Assembly: GCA_947177085.1 (NCBI GenBank)
Contig: CAMWTD010000005.1
Location: 1 to 25,378 of the forward strand
Length of the DNA: 25,378 nucleotides
Reading direction: 5' to 3'
From: an uncultured Desulfovibrio sp.
GTDB taxonomy: Bacteria > Desulfobacterota > Desulfovibrionia > Desulfovibrionales > Desulfovibrionaceae
The notes under the pieces are model-generated. The model was not told the origin of the DNA, made no database searches, and was given only the letters and a program-made list of their open reading frames with translations. The translations under genes and the position numbers were made by a program. Positions 7,570-14,143 of this stretch are shown in pieces; position 1 is the stretch's first letter; each line of letters opens with the position of its first letter.

Positions 7570-7860
7570 CTACACCCCCTCGAAGAACTCGATTTTATCG
7601 CCCTTGGCCAGCGTCACATACGCCTTCTTCCAGCCGGGCTTGCGGCCGATGACGCGGCCCTGGCGCTTCCTGTTGCGGGGCGCGCGGCGCACGATGTTGA
7701 CCGCCGTGACATGGACGTCGAAGGCCTTTTCCACGGCCTTCTCGATCTCGATCTTGCTCGCCTGCGGATGGACGTAGAAGGCGACCTGGTTGGCCTCGTC
7801 CTTGAGCATGGTCGTTTTTTCCGTGAGCAGGGGCTTGAGGAGAACAGTGGTCAGATCCAT
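7570..7860 (-). CDS. rplW: 50S ribosomal protein L23
   Basis: L23 is the main docking site for SRP and trigger factor at the exit tunnel. The 96-residue product begins MDLTTVLLKPLLTEKTTML and has the conserved VHPQASKIEIEKAVEKAFDVHVTAVN segment and the basic RNRKRQGRVIGRKPGWKKAYVTL loop. The start at 7860 is one base after the rplD stop (TAAGATG), with GGGAGAG just upstream. The open frame beyond it is a shadow of rplD. Confidence 0.97.
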   Translation of the reverse strand: MDLTTVLLKPLLTEKTTMLKDEANQVAFYVHPQASKIEIEKAVEKAFDVHVTAVNIVRRAPRNRKRQGRVIGRKPGWKKAYVTLAKGDKIEFFEGV

Positions 7861-7861
7861 C

Positions 7862-8491
7862 TTACTCTCCCTTGGCAAAACGCGCCTGCACCGGCTCCAC
7901 GGCCCCTTCGAGCAGCACAAGCTGCTTGTGCCGCAGGATCTCCAGCACGCTCAACTGGTCAGGCGTGGTGAAGTTAAGGCCGGGAATGTTGCGCGAGGAG
8001 CGGATCAGGGTTTCATTGACTTCGGGGGCCACGATGAGGGCCTTCTCGAGCCCGAGGGTCCTGGCGACGCCCGCGAAGAGCTTGGTCTTGGGCTCGGCGA
8101 TCTCGATGTTCTTGACCACCATCAGGCCCTTGTCGGCGAGGCGGCTCGAGAGCGCCATGCGCAGCGCGAGCTCGCGGATCTTGCGGTTGACCTTGAAGCT
8201 GTAATCGCGGGGCGTGGGCCCGAACACGATGGCGCCGCCGCGCCACACGGGCGAGCGGTTGGAGCCGGCGCGGGCGCGGCCCGTGCCCTTCTGCTTCCAG
8301 GGCTTGACGCCCCCGCCGGAGACATAGGCGCGAGTCTTGGCCATGTGCGTCCCGGCGCGCCTGGCGGCGAGCTGGCCGCGTACCACGAAGTGGAGGATCT
8401 CCGGCCTGGGCTCGATCTCGAACACTTCAGGGGCCAGCGTGACTTCGCCGCACTCCTGCTTGTTCTGGTCATATACTTTCACGGTAGCCAT
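7862..8491 (-). CDS. rplD: 50S ribosomal protein L4
   Basis: L4 binds 23S rRNA and lines the exit tunnel; in E. coli it also represses the S10 operon through the leader mRNA. The 209-residue product (MATVKVYDQNKQECGEVTLAPEVF...) has the tunnel loop region YVSGGGVKPWKQKGTGRARAGSNRSP and the C-terminal domain with KALIVAPEVNETLIRSSRNIPG. It lies 9 bases after rplC. Whether it acts on the long leader upstream of rpsJ is unknown. Confidence 0.98.
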   Translation of the reverse strand: MATVKVYDQNKQECGEVTLAPEVFEIEPRPEILHFVVRGQLAARRAGTHMAKTRAYVSGGGVKPWKQKGTGRARAGSNRSPVWRGGAIVFGPTPRDYSFKVNRKIRELALRMALSSRLADKGLMVVKNIEIAEPKTKLFAGVARTLGLEKALIVAPEVNETLIRSSRNIPGLNFTTPDQLSVLEILRHKQLVLLEGAVEPVQARFAKGE

Positions 8492-8500
8492 GTCGCTCCC

Positions 8501-9130
8501 CTACTGCTTGCGGACCAGCACGAGGCCGTTCTTGGGGCCGGGCACGGAACCCTTGACGAGGATGACATTGTCCTCGGGGCGCACGCCGACGATCTGAAGG
8601 CCCATCTCCGTCACGGTTTCATCGCCCCAGTGGCCCGCCATCTTGCGGCCCTTGAAGACATGGCCGGGGAAGGTGTTGTTGCCGATGGAGCCGTTGTTGC
8701 GATGCACCTTTTCGCAGCCGTGCGTATCCTTGGAGCCCGCAAAGTTCCAGCGGCGCATCCGGCCCTGGTAGCCCTTGCCGAGGCTCTTGCCCGTCACCTT
8801 GACGACATCGCCCGGGGCGAACATCTCCACCGTGAGCTCGTCGCCGAGCTTGTGCTCGGGCGCGCCCTGAAGGCGCAGTTCGCGGGTTTCGCGGAACAGG
8901 CCGGCATCGGCCTTGGCGAAGTGACCCTGCATGGGCTTGGTCACGTGCTTGGCCTTGGACTTCTCAAAGGCGATCTGGAGGGCGTTGTAGCCGTCCTTCG
9001 CTTCAGACTTGACCTGGGTGACGGGGCAGGGCCCGGCCTCGATGACGGTGACGGCGAGAGCCGCGCCGTCCCCGGCGAAGATGCGGGTCATGCCGAGCTT
9101 GCGACCCAAGATTCCCAATTTCTCAGCCAT
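8501..9130 (-). CDS. rplC: 50S ribosomal protein L3
   Basis: L3 is an early 50S assembly protein reaching towards the peptidyl transferase centre. The 209-residue product (MAEKLGILGRKLGMTRIF...) shows DVVKVTGKSLGKGYQGRMRRW, the extended loop with HRNNGSIGNNTFPGHVFKGRKMAGHWG and the C-terminal VILVKGSVPGPKNGLVLVR. The loop Gln position that PrmB methylates in enterobacteria appears as Asn (SIGNNT). It starts 12 bases after rpsJ. Confidence 0.98.
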   Translation of the reverse strand: MAEKLGILGRKLGMTRIFAGDGAALAVTVIEAGPCPVTQVKSEAKDGYNALQIAFEKSKAKHVTKPMQGHFAKADAGLFRETRELRLQGAPEHKLGDELTVEMFAPGDVVKVTGKSLGKGYQGRMRRWNFAGSKDTHGCEKVHRNNGSIGNNTFPGHVFKGRKMAGHWGDETVTEMGLQIVGVRPEDNVILVKGSVPGPKNGLVLVRKQ

Positions 9131-9142
9131 GGCTGCCTCTCG

Positions 9143-9460
9143 CTAGAGCTTGATTTCCACATCCACGCCAGCGGGCAAGGAGAGCTTGCCGAGCGCGTCG
9201 ACGGTCTGCTGCGTGGGTTCCAGAATATCCATGAGGCGCTTGTGAATGCGCATCTCGAACTGCTCGCGGGACTTCTTGTCCACATGCACCGACCGCTGGA
9301 TGGTGTACTTGTGGATATTGGTGGGCAGGGGGATGGGCCCGGCCACGCCCGCGCCGGTATTGCGCGCCGTGTCCACGATTTCCGCAACCGCCTTGTCAAG
9401 GATGCGGTAATCGTAGGCCTTGAGCTTGATCCGGATGCGATCGCTGCTGACAGTCGTCAT
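9143..9460 (-). CDS. rpsJ: 30S ribosomal protein S10
   Basis: S10 is a 30S head protein and, as NusE, part of transcription antitermination complexes. The 105-residue product (MTTVSSDRIRIKLKAYDYRILDKAV...) is full length, with the conserved GPIPLPTNIHKYTIQRSVHVDKKSREQFEMRIHKR region. The ATG at 9460 has GGAG nine bases upstream. It is the first gene of the ribosomal operon here. It follows a long leader and ftsY rather than fusA or tuf. Confidence 0.98.
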   Translation of the reverse strand: MTTVSSDRIRIKLKAYDYRILDKAVAEIVDTARNTGAGVAGPIPLPTNIHKYTIQRSVHVDKKSREQFEMRIHKRLMDILEPTQQTVDALGKLSLPAGVDVEIKL

Positions 9461-9478
9461 TATGCCTACTCCATTTGC

Positions 9479-9535
9479 AAAAAAACCGGGCCGCGCAATG
9501 GCGGACATTCCCGGCGCGGCCGCATGCGCGGCCGG
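9479..9535 (-). terminator. Attenuator-like hairpin with T7 tract upstream of rpsJ
   Basis: On the minus strand GCGCGGCC (9496-9489) is followed by CGG and seven T residues (9485-9479), ending 19 bases before the rpsJ ATG. Two upstream copies of the complementary GGCCGCGC (9533-9526 and 9521-9514) could each form the 8-bp stem. The two copies can also pair with each other through a 6-bp GGCCGC-GCAU-GCGGCC hairpin (9533-9518), which would compete with the terminator fold. This is the layout of an attenuator. It could instead just end ftsY transcripts. Confidence 0.6.
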
Positions 9536-9956
9536 CAAGCCACGACACCCCTGACGATATGGGGGCGCTTCCTGCAAAATGGCCTTTTGGCCTCATGCGT
9601 GGGAGAAAACGAACGCCGGGCGCACGTCACAGCCACGCGAAATCTCGCGGGAAGCCCCTGACGCGGCCCGGTCATGCCGCCGGAAAGCGGCGGCTGGCGG
9701 GACCCGCAGGGTCGCCAAACGGGGGATTTCCCCCTTTCCTTACAGCCCCGGTCGCGCGGCGCGCCTTGCGGCGCGAAACTCGCACTGGCTCCGTCACTGG
9801 GCTGGAACGGCTCGACATTATGCGGCATCTGGCAACGCCTGCGAATGTCAAAGCCCGGCGCGCGGCGTTTTACGCTCCGCCCGGGCGCAGCAGGACAGGC
9901 TCGACCTGCCCTTCCCTGCCGTCCAGGGATCGTCTCACAGTTGTGGGACGGGAGAG

Positions 9957-9985
9957 GTTGTAGCGGATAGTCCCCCGGCCGTCAA
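9957..9985 (-). promoter_or_regulatory. Sigma-70 type promoter for the S10 operon
   Basis: On the minus strand TTGACG (9985-9980) and TACAAC (9962-9957) are separated by exactly 17 bases. Immediately upstream lies a run of A/T-rich sequence (about 9986-10003, with A6 and AAATTT tracts) that stands out in this GC-rich region and looks like an UP element. It starts 26 bases after the ftsY stop. Confidence 0.6.
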
Positions 9986-10010
9986 GAAATTTCAAAAAAT
10001 TTCCCGCCGC

Positions 10011-11405
10011 TCACTGCGCGGCCGCCCCTTCCGCCTCCGGCTCGCCCAGAAGCGCGCGGGCAAAGGCGTCGCCGTCAAAGGGCCTGAGGTCCTCCATCTT
10101 CTCGCCCAGGCCCACATAGGTGATGGGGAGATTCTCGCGCAGGGCCACGGCGATGGCCACGCCGCCCTTGGCCGTGCCGTCCAGCTTGGTCAGGATGAGC
10201 TCGTCCGCGCCCGCGGCTTCCTTAAACAAGCGGGCCTGCGAAAGCGCGTTCTGCCCGGTCGTGGCGTCCAGCACGAGGACGCAGCGGTGCGGCGCCCCGG
10301 GATGCTTCTTGCCGAGCACCTGGCGGATCTTGCCGAGCTCCTCCATGAGGTTGACCTTGGTCTGGAGGCGGCCGGCCGTGTCCACAAAAAGGACGTCAAA
10401 GCCCTCCTTCACCGCGCGGTCCATGGCCTGCCACGCCACCGAGGCCGGATCCGCGCCCTGCGCGCCGGAGTGGAACTCCGCGCCCGCGCGCCTGGCCCAA
10501 GTCTCGAGCTGCTCCACGGCGGCCGCGCGGAAGGTGTCCGCAGCGGCGATGAGCACCTTCTTCCCCTGCATCCGCGCCCGGTGCGCCAGCTTGCCGATGG
10601 TGGTGGTCTTGCCCACGCCGTTGACCCCCACCATGAGCACCACTTCCGGCGGGTTCAGCGCGGCGATGCGGCGCGGCTGGCGGAAGAGCTCCTCCAGCTC
10701 GGCGAGCAGCAGGGGCCGCACACCGGCGCTGTTCGTCACCTTTTCGCGCCGGGCGCGCTCCCTGAGGCGCGAGGTCATCTCCAGCGAGGTCTCGAAGCCG
10801 AGGTCCGCGGTGATGAAGAGTTCCTCCAGCTCTTCCCAGAAGGCGTCGTCGAGCTCGCCGTGGCTCGCGAAAAGGCCGTCCAGCCTGCGGGCGAACTGCT
10901 CCCGCGTGCGCGCGAGCCCCTCGGTGAGCTTGACGAAGAGGCGGTTGCGCTCGTCCTCCTCGTCCTCCAGGTCCAGGGCCAGGGCGAGGCGGTACTGGAG
11001 CTCGGAGCGGAACTCCTCCACATGGCGGTATTCCATGCGCTCAAGCCAGGAACGGAAATCGGCGATGAAGGCCCCGGCCTCGGCGGCCGGCGTCTCCAGC
11101 GCGCCGAGCAGGAGGCCGAGCCTGCCCCAGAGCTCGGGGCCGGCAGTGTCCACCCCGTCAAGAACGACGGCGAGCCACGCCGAGAGCCGGGGCTCGGCCT
11201 CGCGCAGGCGCAGGATGAGGGCCGCGTCCTGCGCGGTCTCACCCCCGCCGGGAGCCTGAGCGGCAACCCCTGGCGCGGCGGGGTCGCCCACCGGAGCTTC
11301 CGCGACGCCCGCGGTTTCGGACGCAACAGCGGGAACGGCCTCCGGGGCGGCCTCGTCCGCGCCCCCGCCGGAAAACAGACGGCGAACCCTGGAAAAAAAG
11401 CCCAT
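10011..11405 (-). CDS. ftsY: Signal recognition particle receptor FtsY
   Basis: FtsY is the SRP receptor GTPase that hands ribosome-nascent chain complexes to SecYEG. The 464-residue product starts with an amphipathic membrane-targeting segment (MGFFSRVRRLF), then an Ala/Pro/Gly-rich stretch, a predicted helical region (about 57-160), and the NG domain from about residue 165. GTPase motifs: GVNGVGKTTT (260-269), DTFRAAAVEQL (290-300), DTAGR (342-346), TKLDG (406-410) and GLGEKMEDLRPFD near the end. I chose the ATG at 11405 because it overlaps the upstream stop (TGATG) and yields the canonical MGFF N-terminus; an upstream in-frame start exists but lies inside the neighbour. Confidence 0.97.
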   Translation of the reverse strand: MGFFSRVRRLFSGGGADEAAPEAVPAVASETAGVAEAPVGDPAAPGVAAQAPGGGETAQDAALILRLREAEPRLSAWLAVVLDGVDTAGPELWGRLGLLLGALETPAAEAGAFIADFRSWLERMEYRHVEEFRSELQYRLALALDLEDEEDERNRLFVKLTEGLARTREQFARRLDGLFASHGELDDAFWEELEELFITADLGFETSLEMTSRLRERARREKVTNSAGVRPLLLAELEELFRQPRRIAALNPPEVVLMVGVNGVGKTTTIGKLAHRARMQGKKVLIAAADTFRAAAVEQLETWARRAGAEFHSGAQGADPASVAWQAMDRAVKEGFDVLFVDTAGRLQTKVNLMEELGKIRQVLGKKHPGAPHRCVLVLDATTGQNALSQARLFKEAAGADELILTKLDGTAKGGVAIAVALRENLPITYVGLGEKMEDLRPFDGDAFARALLGEPEAEGAAAQ

Positions 11406-12478
11406 CAGCGGCCCCCCTCTTCCTTGCGACCCTGGCCCGTGCCGCCCTCGAGCGCGGCGAGCACCTCCTCGAGGGCCCGGGCACATTCTTCCACTGGCAA
11501 CGCGCGCGTTTCGCAGTCCGGGTCATTGAGCGCCGCCTGCATCCGGCCGGCGGCCTCGGTGAGTCGCTCCGCGCCCAGGCAGGGCGCGGCCTGCTCCAGC
11601 ATGCGCCCCAGATGGCACAGCCCGGCGGTCTCGCCGTCGGCATAGAGGCGCTGCATGAGGGCGGGCGCGCGCGCAAAGGTCTGCCGAAAAAGCCCGGCCG
11701 TCACGCGCCAGGCATCGGGATGCTTGCGCTGGAAGCGCCGTCCCACTTCCCTGTCCACGGGGGGCGGCGCGGCCACCTCAAGGTCCGCATCCTCCGCGGG
11801 CGCGTGGGGCGCGAGGCCGAGCACCACGGGCTCGGGCTTGTCCTTGCCGTCGGGCGCGCCCGGGGCGGGCGCGGAGCTTCCGAAAGCGCGCACACGGCGG
11901 CGCACGGCCGCGAGATCCCCCCACAGCCAGAGCAGGAGCAGGAGCGCCAGCGTCCACAGCGCGCCGGCGAGCCCGAAGCGCCAGCGCTCGCGGGCCGCAA
12001 GCTGCGCTTCTTCCTCCTCCATGAGCCGCGGCGAAAGCCAGACTTCCACCGAGCCCACGGTCTGGCCCTCCACCTTGAGCGGATTCATGCCCTGCACCGA
12101 ATCCTCGGAGATCTCGTCGTCCCAGGGCACGGGCTCCCAGAGATAGTTGCGGCGCTGGCCCTCGAGCACGCCCTGGCGCGTCTCCACCTTGACGGCGTAA
12201 AGGCGCTCGTCCTCCATGGCGCTCATGACGATGGTGCGCGCCGTGATCTCGTCCAGCTCCCAGGCGGGGATGGCCAGCAGAGTGGCGAGCTGCGCGGCCG
12301 TGCGGCCCGCCTCGCCGATAAGGCGGTTTTCCGCGTCGCGGCGGCTGCTCTCCAGATTCCACAGCCCGAGGAGGAAGAGCAGCGCAAGCCCGGCCCCCCA
12401 GATAAGCAGGGCCCCGGCGCGCCGGCCAGCGCGCGAAACGCGCGGCGCATGAGGTGTGGGTTTGCTGGCGTCGGGCAT
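11405..12478 (-). CDS. Two-TM sensor-like membrane protein with a degenerate HPt-like domain
   Basis: The function is unknown. The 357-residue product has a basic N-terminus, TM1 (about 21-40), an extracytoplasmic segment of about 127 residues (41-167), TM2 (about 168-187), a Pro/Ala-rich linker and a cytoplasmic helical domain (about 250-343). That layout matches the input half of a sensor kinase, but there is no kinase core. The helical domain ends in LGAERL (301-306) as HPt domains do (AHTLKGSAANLGAERL pattern), yet the position of the phosphorylated His, nine residues before that Leu, is Arg292, and the next Lys-Gly is Glu-Gln. His289 is three residues off. Its stop overlaps the ftsY start (TGATG), so the two are co-translated. 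The HPt resemblance is my reading by eye. Confidence 0.7.
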   Translation of the reverse strand: MPDASKPTPHAPRVSRAGRRAGALLIWGAGLALLFLLGLWNLESSRRDAENRLIGEAGRTAAQLATLLAIPAWELDEITARTIVMSAMEDERLYAVKVETRQGVLEGQRRNYLWEPVPWDDEISEDSVQGMNPLKVEGQTVGSVEVWLSPRLMEEEEAQLAARERWRFGLAGALWTLALLLLLWLWGDLAAVRRRVRAFGSSAPAPGAPDGKDKPEPVVLGLAPHAPAEDADLEVAAPPPVDREVGRRFQRKHPDAWRVTAGLFRQTFARAPALMQRLYADGETAGLCHLGRMLEQAAPCLGAERLTEAAGRMQAALNDPDCETRALPVEECARALEEVLAALEGGTGQGRKEEGGR

Positions 12479-12602
12479 GGCGTGTCCCGGGGGCCTCCGA
12501 TTTCCGGCGCTGGGCGGGCGTCCGGCTTCTTTCGCCCGGCGTGCGGGCGGCCCTGACTATGCCTTACGCGGCCGCCGGGCGCAAGGCTCGGCCATGGCGG
12601 TC

Positions 12603-13118
12603 TCAGGCCCGATGGGGATCCGCCTCGGAGCGCCACGCCGCCACCAGCGCGCGCACGGCGGCGTCCTGCTCCGGCGGGAGCGCCTTGAATTCCTCGGCGA
12701 ACACATGGATGCGCGTGCCCCCGCGCGGCGCGAAAAGCCCCTTCACCCGACACCAGGCCGGGCACAGCACGCCCACAAGATCCTCAAGGACGGTGTTGGT
12801 GATGCTCTCCATGAAGGACTGGTGGTTGCGGAAGGCGAACATATAGAGCTTGAAGCTCTTGGACTCCACGCACCATTGGTCCGGCACGTATTCCACGCTG
12901 ATGGTCCCGAAATCCGGCTGGCCCGTCACCGGACAGAGGGAGGTGAATTCGGGGAAGCTGATGCTGACCACATAGGGCCTGTGCGGATAGCGGTTGGGGA
13001 AGGCTTCCAGCAGCGAGGCGCTGGGGCCGGAGCTCACGCGGGGGAGCGAGCCGCCCCCGAGCAGGCGCAGGCCGCTCACATCGTCCTTGTCCTGGTTGGC
13101 CCGGTCTGGGAGAGGCAT
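12603..13118 (-). CDS. queF: NADPH-dependent 7-cyano-7-deazaguanine reductase QueF
   Basis: QueF reduces preQ0 to preQ1, using two NADPH, in synthesis of the tRNA base queuosine. The 171-residue product is the short single-domain form. FPEFTSLCPVTGQPDFG contains the catalytic Cys62 and Asp69 (seven apart, as in the family). The QueF signature ESKSFKLY (85-92) and a conserved-position Glu104 follow. The ATG at 13118 is preceded by AAGGA seven bases upstream. An in-frame ATG at 13160 would place coding sequence over a large inverted repeat and lacks a good ribosome-binding site. Other queuosine genes are not in the window. I see no preQ1 riboswitch consensus in the leader. Confidence 0.95.
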   Translation of the reverse strand: MPLPDRANQDKDDVSGLRLLGGGSLPRVSSGPSASLLEAFPNRYPHRPYVVSISFPEFTSLCPVTGQPDFGTISVEYVPDQWCVESKSFKLYMFAFRNHQSFMESITNTVLEDLVGVLCPAWCRVKGLFAPRGGTRIHVFAEEFKALPPEQDAAVRALVAAWRSEADPHRA

Positions 13119-13140
13119 GGCTGTTCCTTTTTCTGTTCTG

Positions 13141-13170
13141 GCGCACAAGCAGGCGCGCATGCTTGTGCGC
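13141..13170. repeat. Perfect 10-bp inverted repeat in the queF/prenyltransferase divergent region
   Basis: GCGCACAAGC (13141-13150) and GCTTGTGCGC (13161-13170) flank a 10-base spacer. The right arm contains the -35 hexamer of the candidate plus-strand promoter, so it may be an operator; on the minus strand it falls in the queF 5' region, so it could also fold as an mRNA hairpin. Confidence 0.55.
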
Positions 13171-13191
13171 CGGCGCGGAGCGCGTTATGAT
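13163..13191 (+). promoter_or_regulatory. Candidate promoter for the UbiA-family gene
   Basis: TTGTGC (13163-13168) and TATGAT (13186-13191) are separated by 17 bases. The -10 matches five of six consensus positions, the -35 three. The predicted transcription start is about 65 bases before the ATG at 13263. Confidence 0.4.
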
Positions 13192-13262
13192 GGCCGTTCT
13201 ACGATATTTGGGTCCTGACGTCCAATGCCGGGCGCGGGGCGGCCCTTTCCGCGGAGCGAGCC

Positions 13263-14126
13263 ATGCGCATCAGTTTCGGCCACTTCGGCGACATCTGCCG
13301 GATGATCAAGATCGAGCATTCCATCTTCGCGCTGCCCTATGCCTGGGCCGGGGCCGTGCTCGCGGCGCGGGGCCTGCCGCCCTGGCGCGCCCTCCTGCTG
13401 CTCACCGTGGCCATGGTGGCCGTGCGCTCCTTCGCCATGACCTTTAACCGCATCGCGGACGTTGCCATCGACGCCGAAAACCCGCGCACGAAAAACCGCC
13501 CGCTCGTCACCGGCGCCATCAGCATGTGGCAGGCCTGGGCCTTTTGCGGCGTCATGGCCGCCATCTTCATGGCCGCCTGCGCGGGCATCAACAGCCTCTG
13601 TCTCTGGCTTTCCGTGCCGGCCCTGCTCTTCGCCGGGGCATACAGCCTGCTCAAGCGGGTGTCGCCCATTTGCCACTACTGGCTCGGGGCCACGCTGGGG
13701 CTTGCGCCGCTGGCGGGCTGGATTGCCGTAAATCCCGCGGGCATGAGCCTCGCCCCGGTGCTGCTGTTCTTTGCCGTGACCTTCTGGGTGGGGGCCTTTG
13801 ACATTTATTACGCCTTCCAGGACCTCGACTGCGACCTCGCCCAGGGGCTGCACTCCATCCCCGCCTGCTTCGGGCCGAGGACGGCGCTGGCGCTGGCGGG
13901 CTTTTCCCACGCTCTGACGGTCATCTTCCTCGCGCTCACCGGGCTGGCCGCCGGGCTCGGCTGGCCCTGGTACGCCATCTGCGCCGGCATCGCCGTCCTG
14001 CTCGTGTGGGAGCACAGGCTCGTCAAGCCGGACGACCTCAGCCACATCAACATGGCCTTCTTCACGCTCAACGGCATCATCTCCCCCCTGGTGCTCGCGG
14101 GCGTCATCCTCGGCCTGTACTTCTGA
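13263..14126 (+). CDS. UbiA-family polyprenyltransferase, probably menaquinone pathway (MqnP-like)
   Basis: This inner-membrane enzyme should attach a polyprenyl chain to an aromatic acceptor. The 287-residue product has the two Asp-rich prenyl-diphosphate/Mg sites of the family: NRIADVAID (62-70) and YYAFQDLDCD (182-191), with about eight hydrophobic segments. It resembles proteins annotated as putative 4-hydroxybenzoate polyprenyltransferase. Organisms of this type make menaquinone, often through futalosine, where the UbiA homologue is MqnP. I therefore favour menaquinone, but the acceptor cannot be read from sequence. GGAG lies six bases before the ATG. darP follows after 17 bases in a probable operon. 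Confidence 0.88.
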   Translation: MRISFGHFGDICRMIKIEHSIFALPYAWAGAVLAARGLPPWRALLLLTVAMVAVRSFAMTFNRIADVAIDAENPRTKNRPLVTGAISMWQAWAFCGVMAAIFMAACAGINSLCLWLSVPALLFAGAYSLLKRVSPICHYWLGATLGLAPLAGWIAVNPAGMSLAPVLLFFAVTFWVGAFDIYYAFQDLDCDLAQGLHSIPACFGPRTALALAGFSHALTVIFLALTGLAAGLGWPWYAICAGIAVLLVWEHRLVKPDDLSHINMAFFTLNGIISPLVLAGVILGLYF

Positions 14127-14143
14127 ACCGCAAAGGAGACCCC

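Larger units (their letters stand above)
9461..10010 (-). promoter_or_regulatory. Long structured leader of the S10 operon (no gene seen)
   Basis: No convincing gene is present in these 550 bases between ftsY and rpsJ. The sequence contains many perfect inverted repeats: 9676-9682/9688-9694 (7 bp), 9701-9705/9709-9713 (5 bp), 9721-9725/9730-9734 (5 bp, GGGGG/CCCCC), 9760-9765/9770-9775 (6 bp), and the attenuator-like region 9479-9535. With the promoter at 9957-9985 the mRNA leader would be about 490 nt, long even for a ribosomal operon. In gammaproteobacteria L4 regulates such a leader; no sequence match to that leader is claimed. Confidence 0.6.

Noticed and set aside
5435..9661. Two long plus-strand open frames (780 and 623 codons)
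   Set aside because: Both are antisense to the rpsC-rpsJ block; the composition is a codon shadow and neither has a ribosome-binding site or recognisable domain.
9820..9855. Second S10 promoter using TTGACA with CATAAT on the minus strand
   Set aside because: Both hexamers look good, but they are about 23 bases apart, too far for sigma-70; the 17-base pair at 9957-9985 is better.
11405..11486. Longer ftsY starting at 11486
   Set aside because: It would overlap the upstream gene by 80 bases and hide the canonical MGFFSR N-terminus; the TGATG overlap marks the real start.
9579..11645. 688-codon plus-strand frame across the rpsJ leader and ftsY
   Set aside because: It is antisense to ftsY and shows no domain; its open state comes from high GC.
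11405..12478. Functional histidine kinase or phosphotransfer protein
   Set aside because: There are no H, N or G boxes, and the HPt His position is Arg, so no phosphotransfer activity is claimed.
13119..13160. preQ1 riboswitch upstream of queF
   Set aside because: The leader has an A-rich stretch before the start, but I cannot find the preQ1-I or preQ1-II stem and pseudoknot arrangement.
13118..13160. N-terminally extended queF start at 13160
   Set aside because: It adds 14 residues unlike the family, runs into the inverted repeat, and lacks a ribosome-binding site; the ATG at 13118 has AAGGA at proper spacing.
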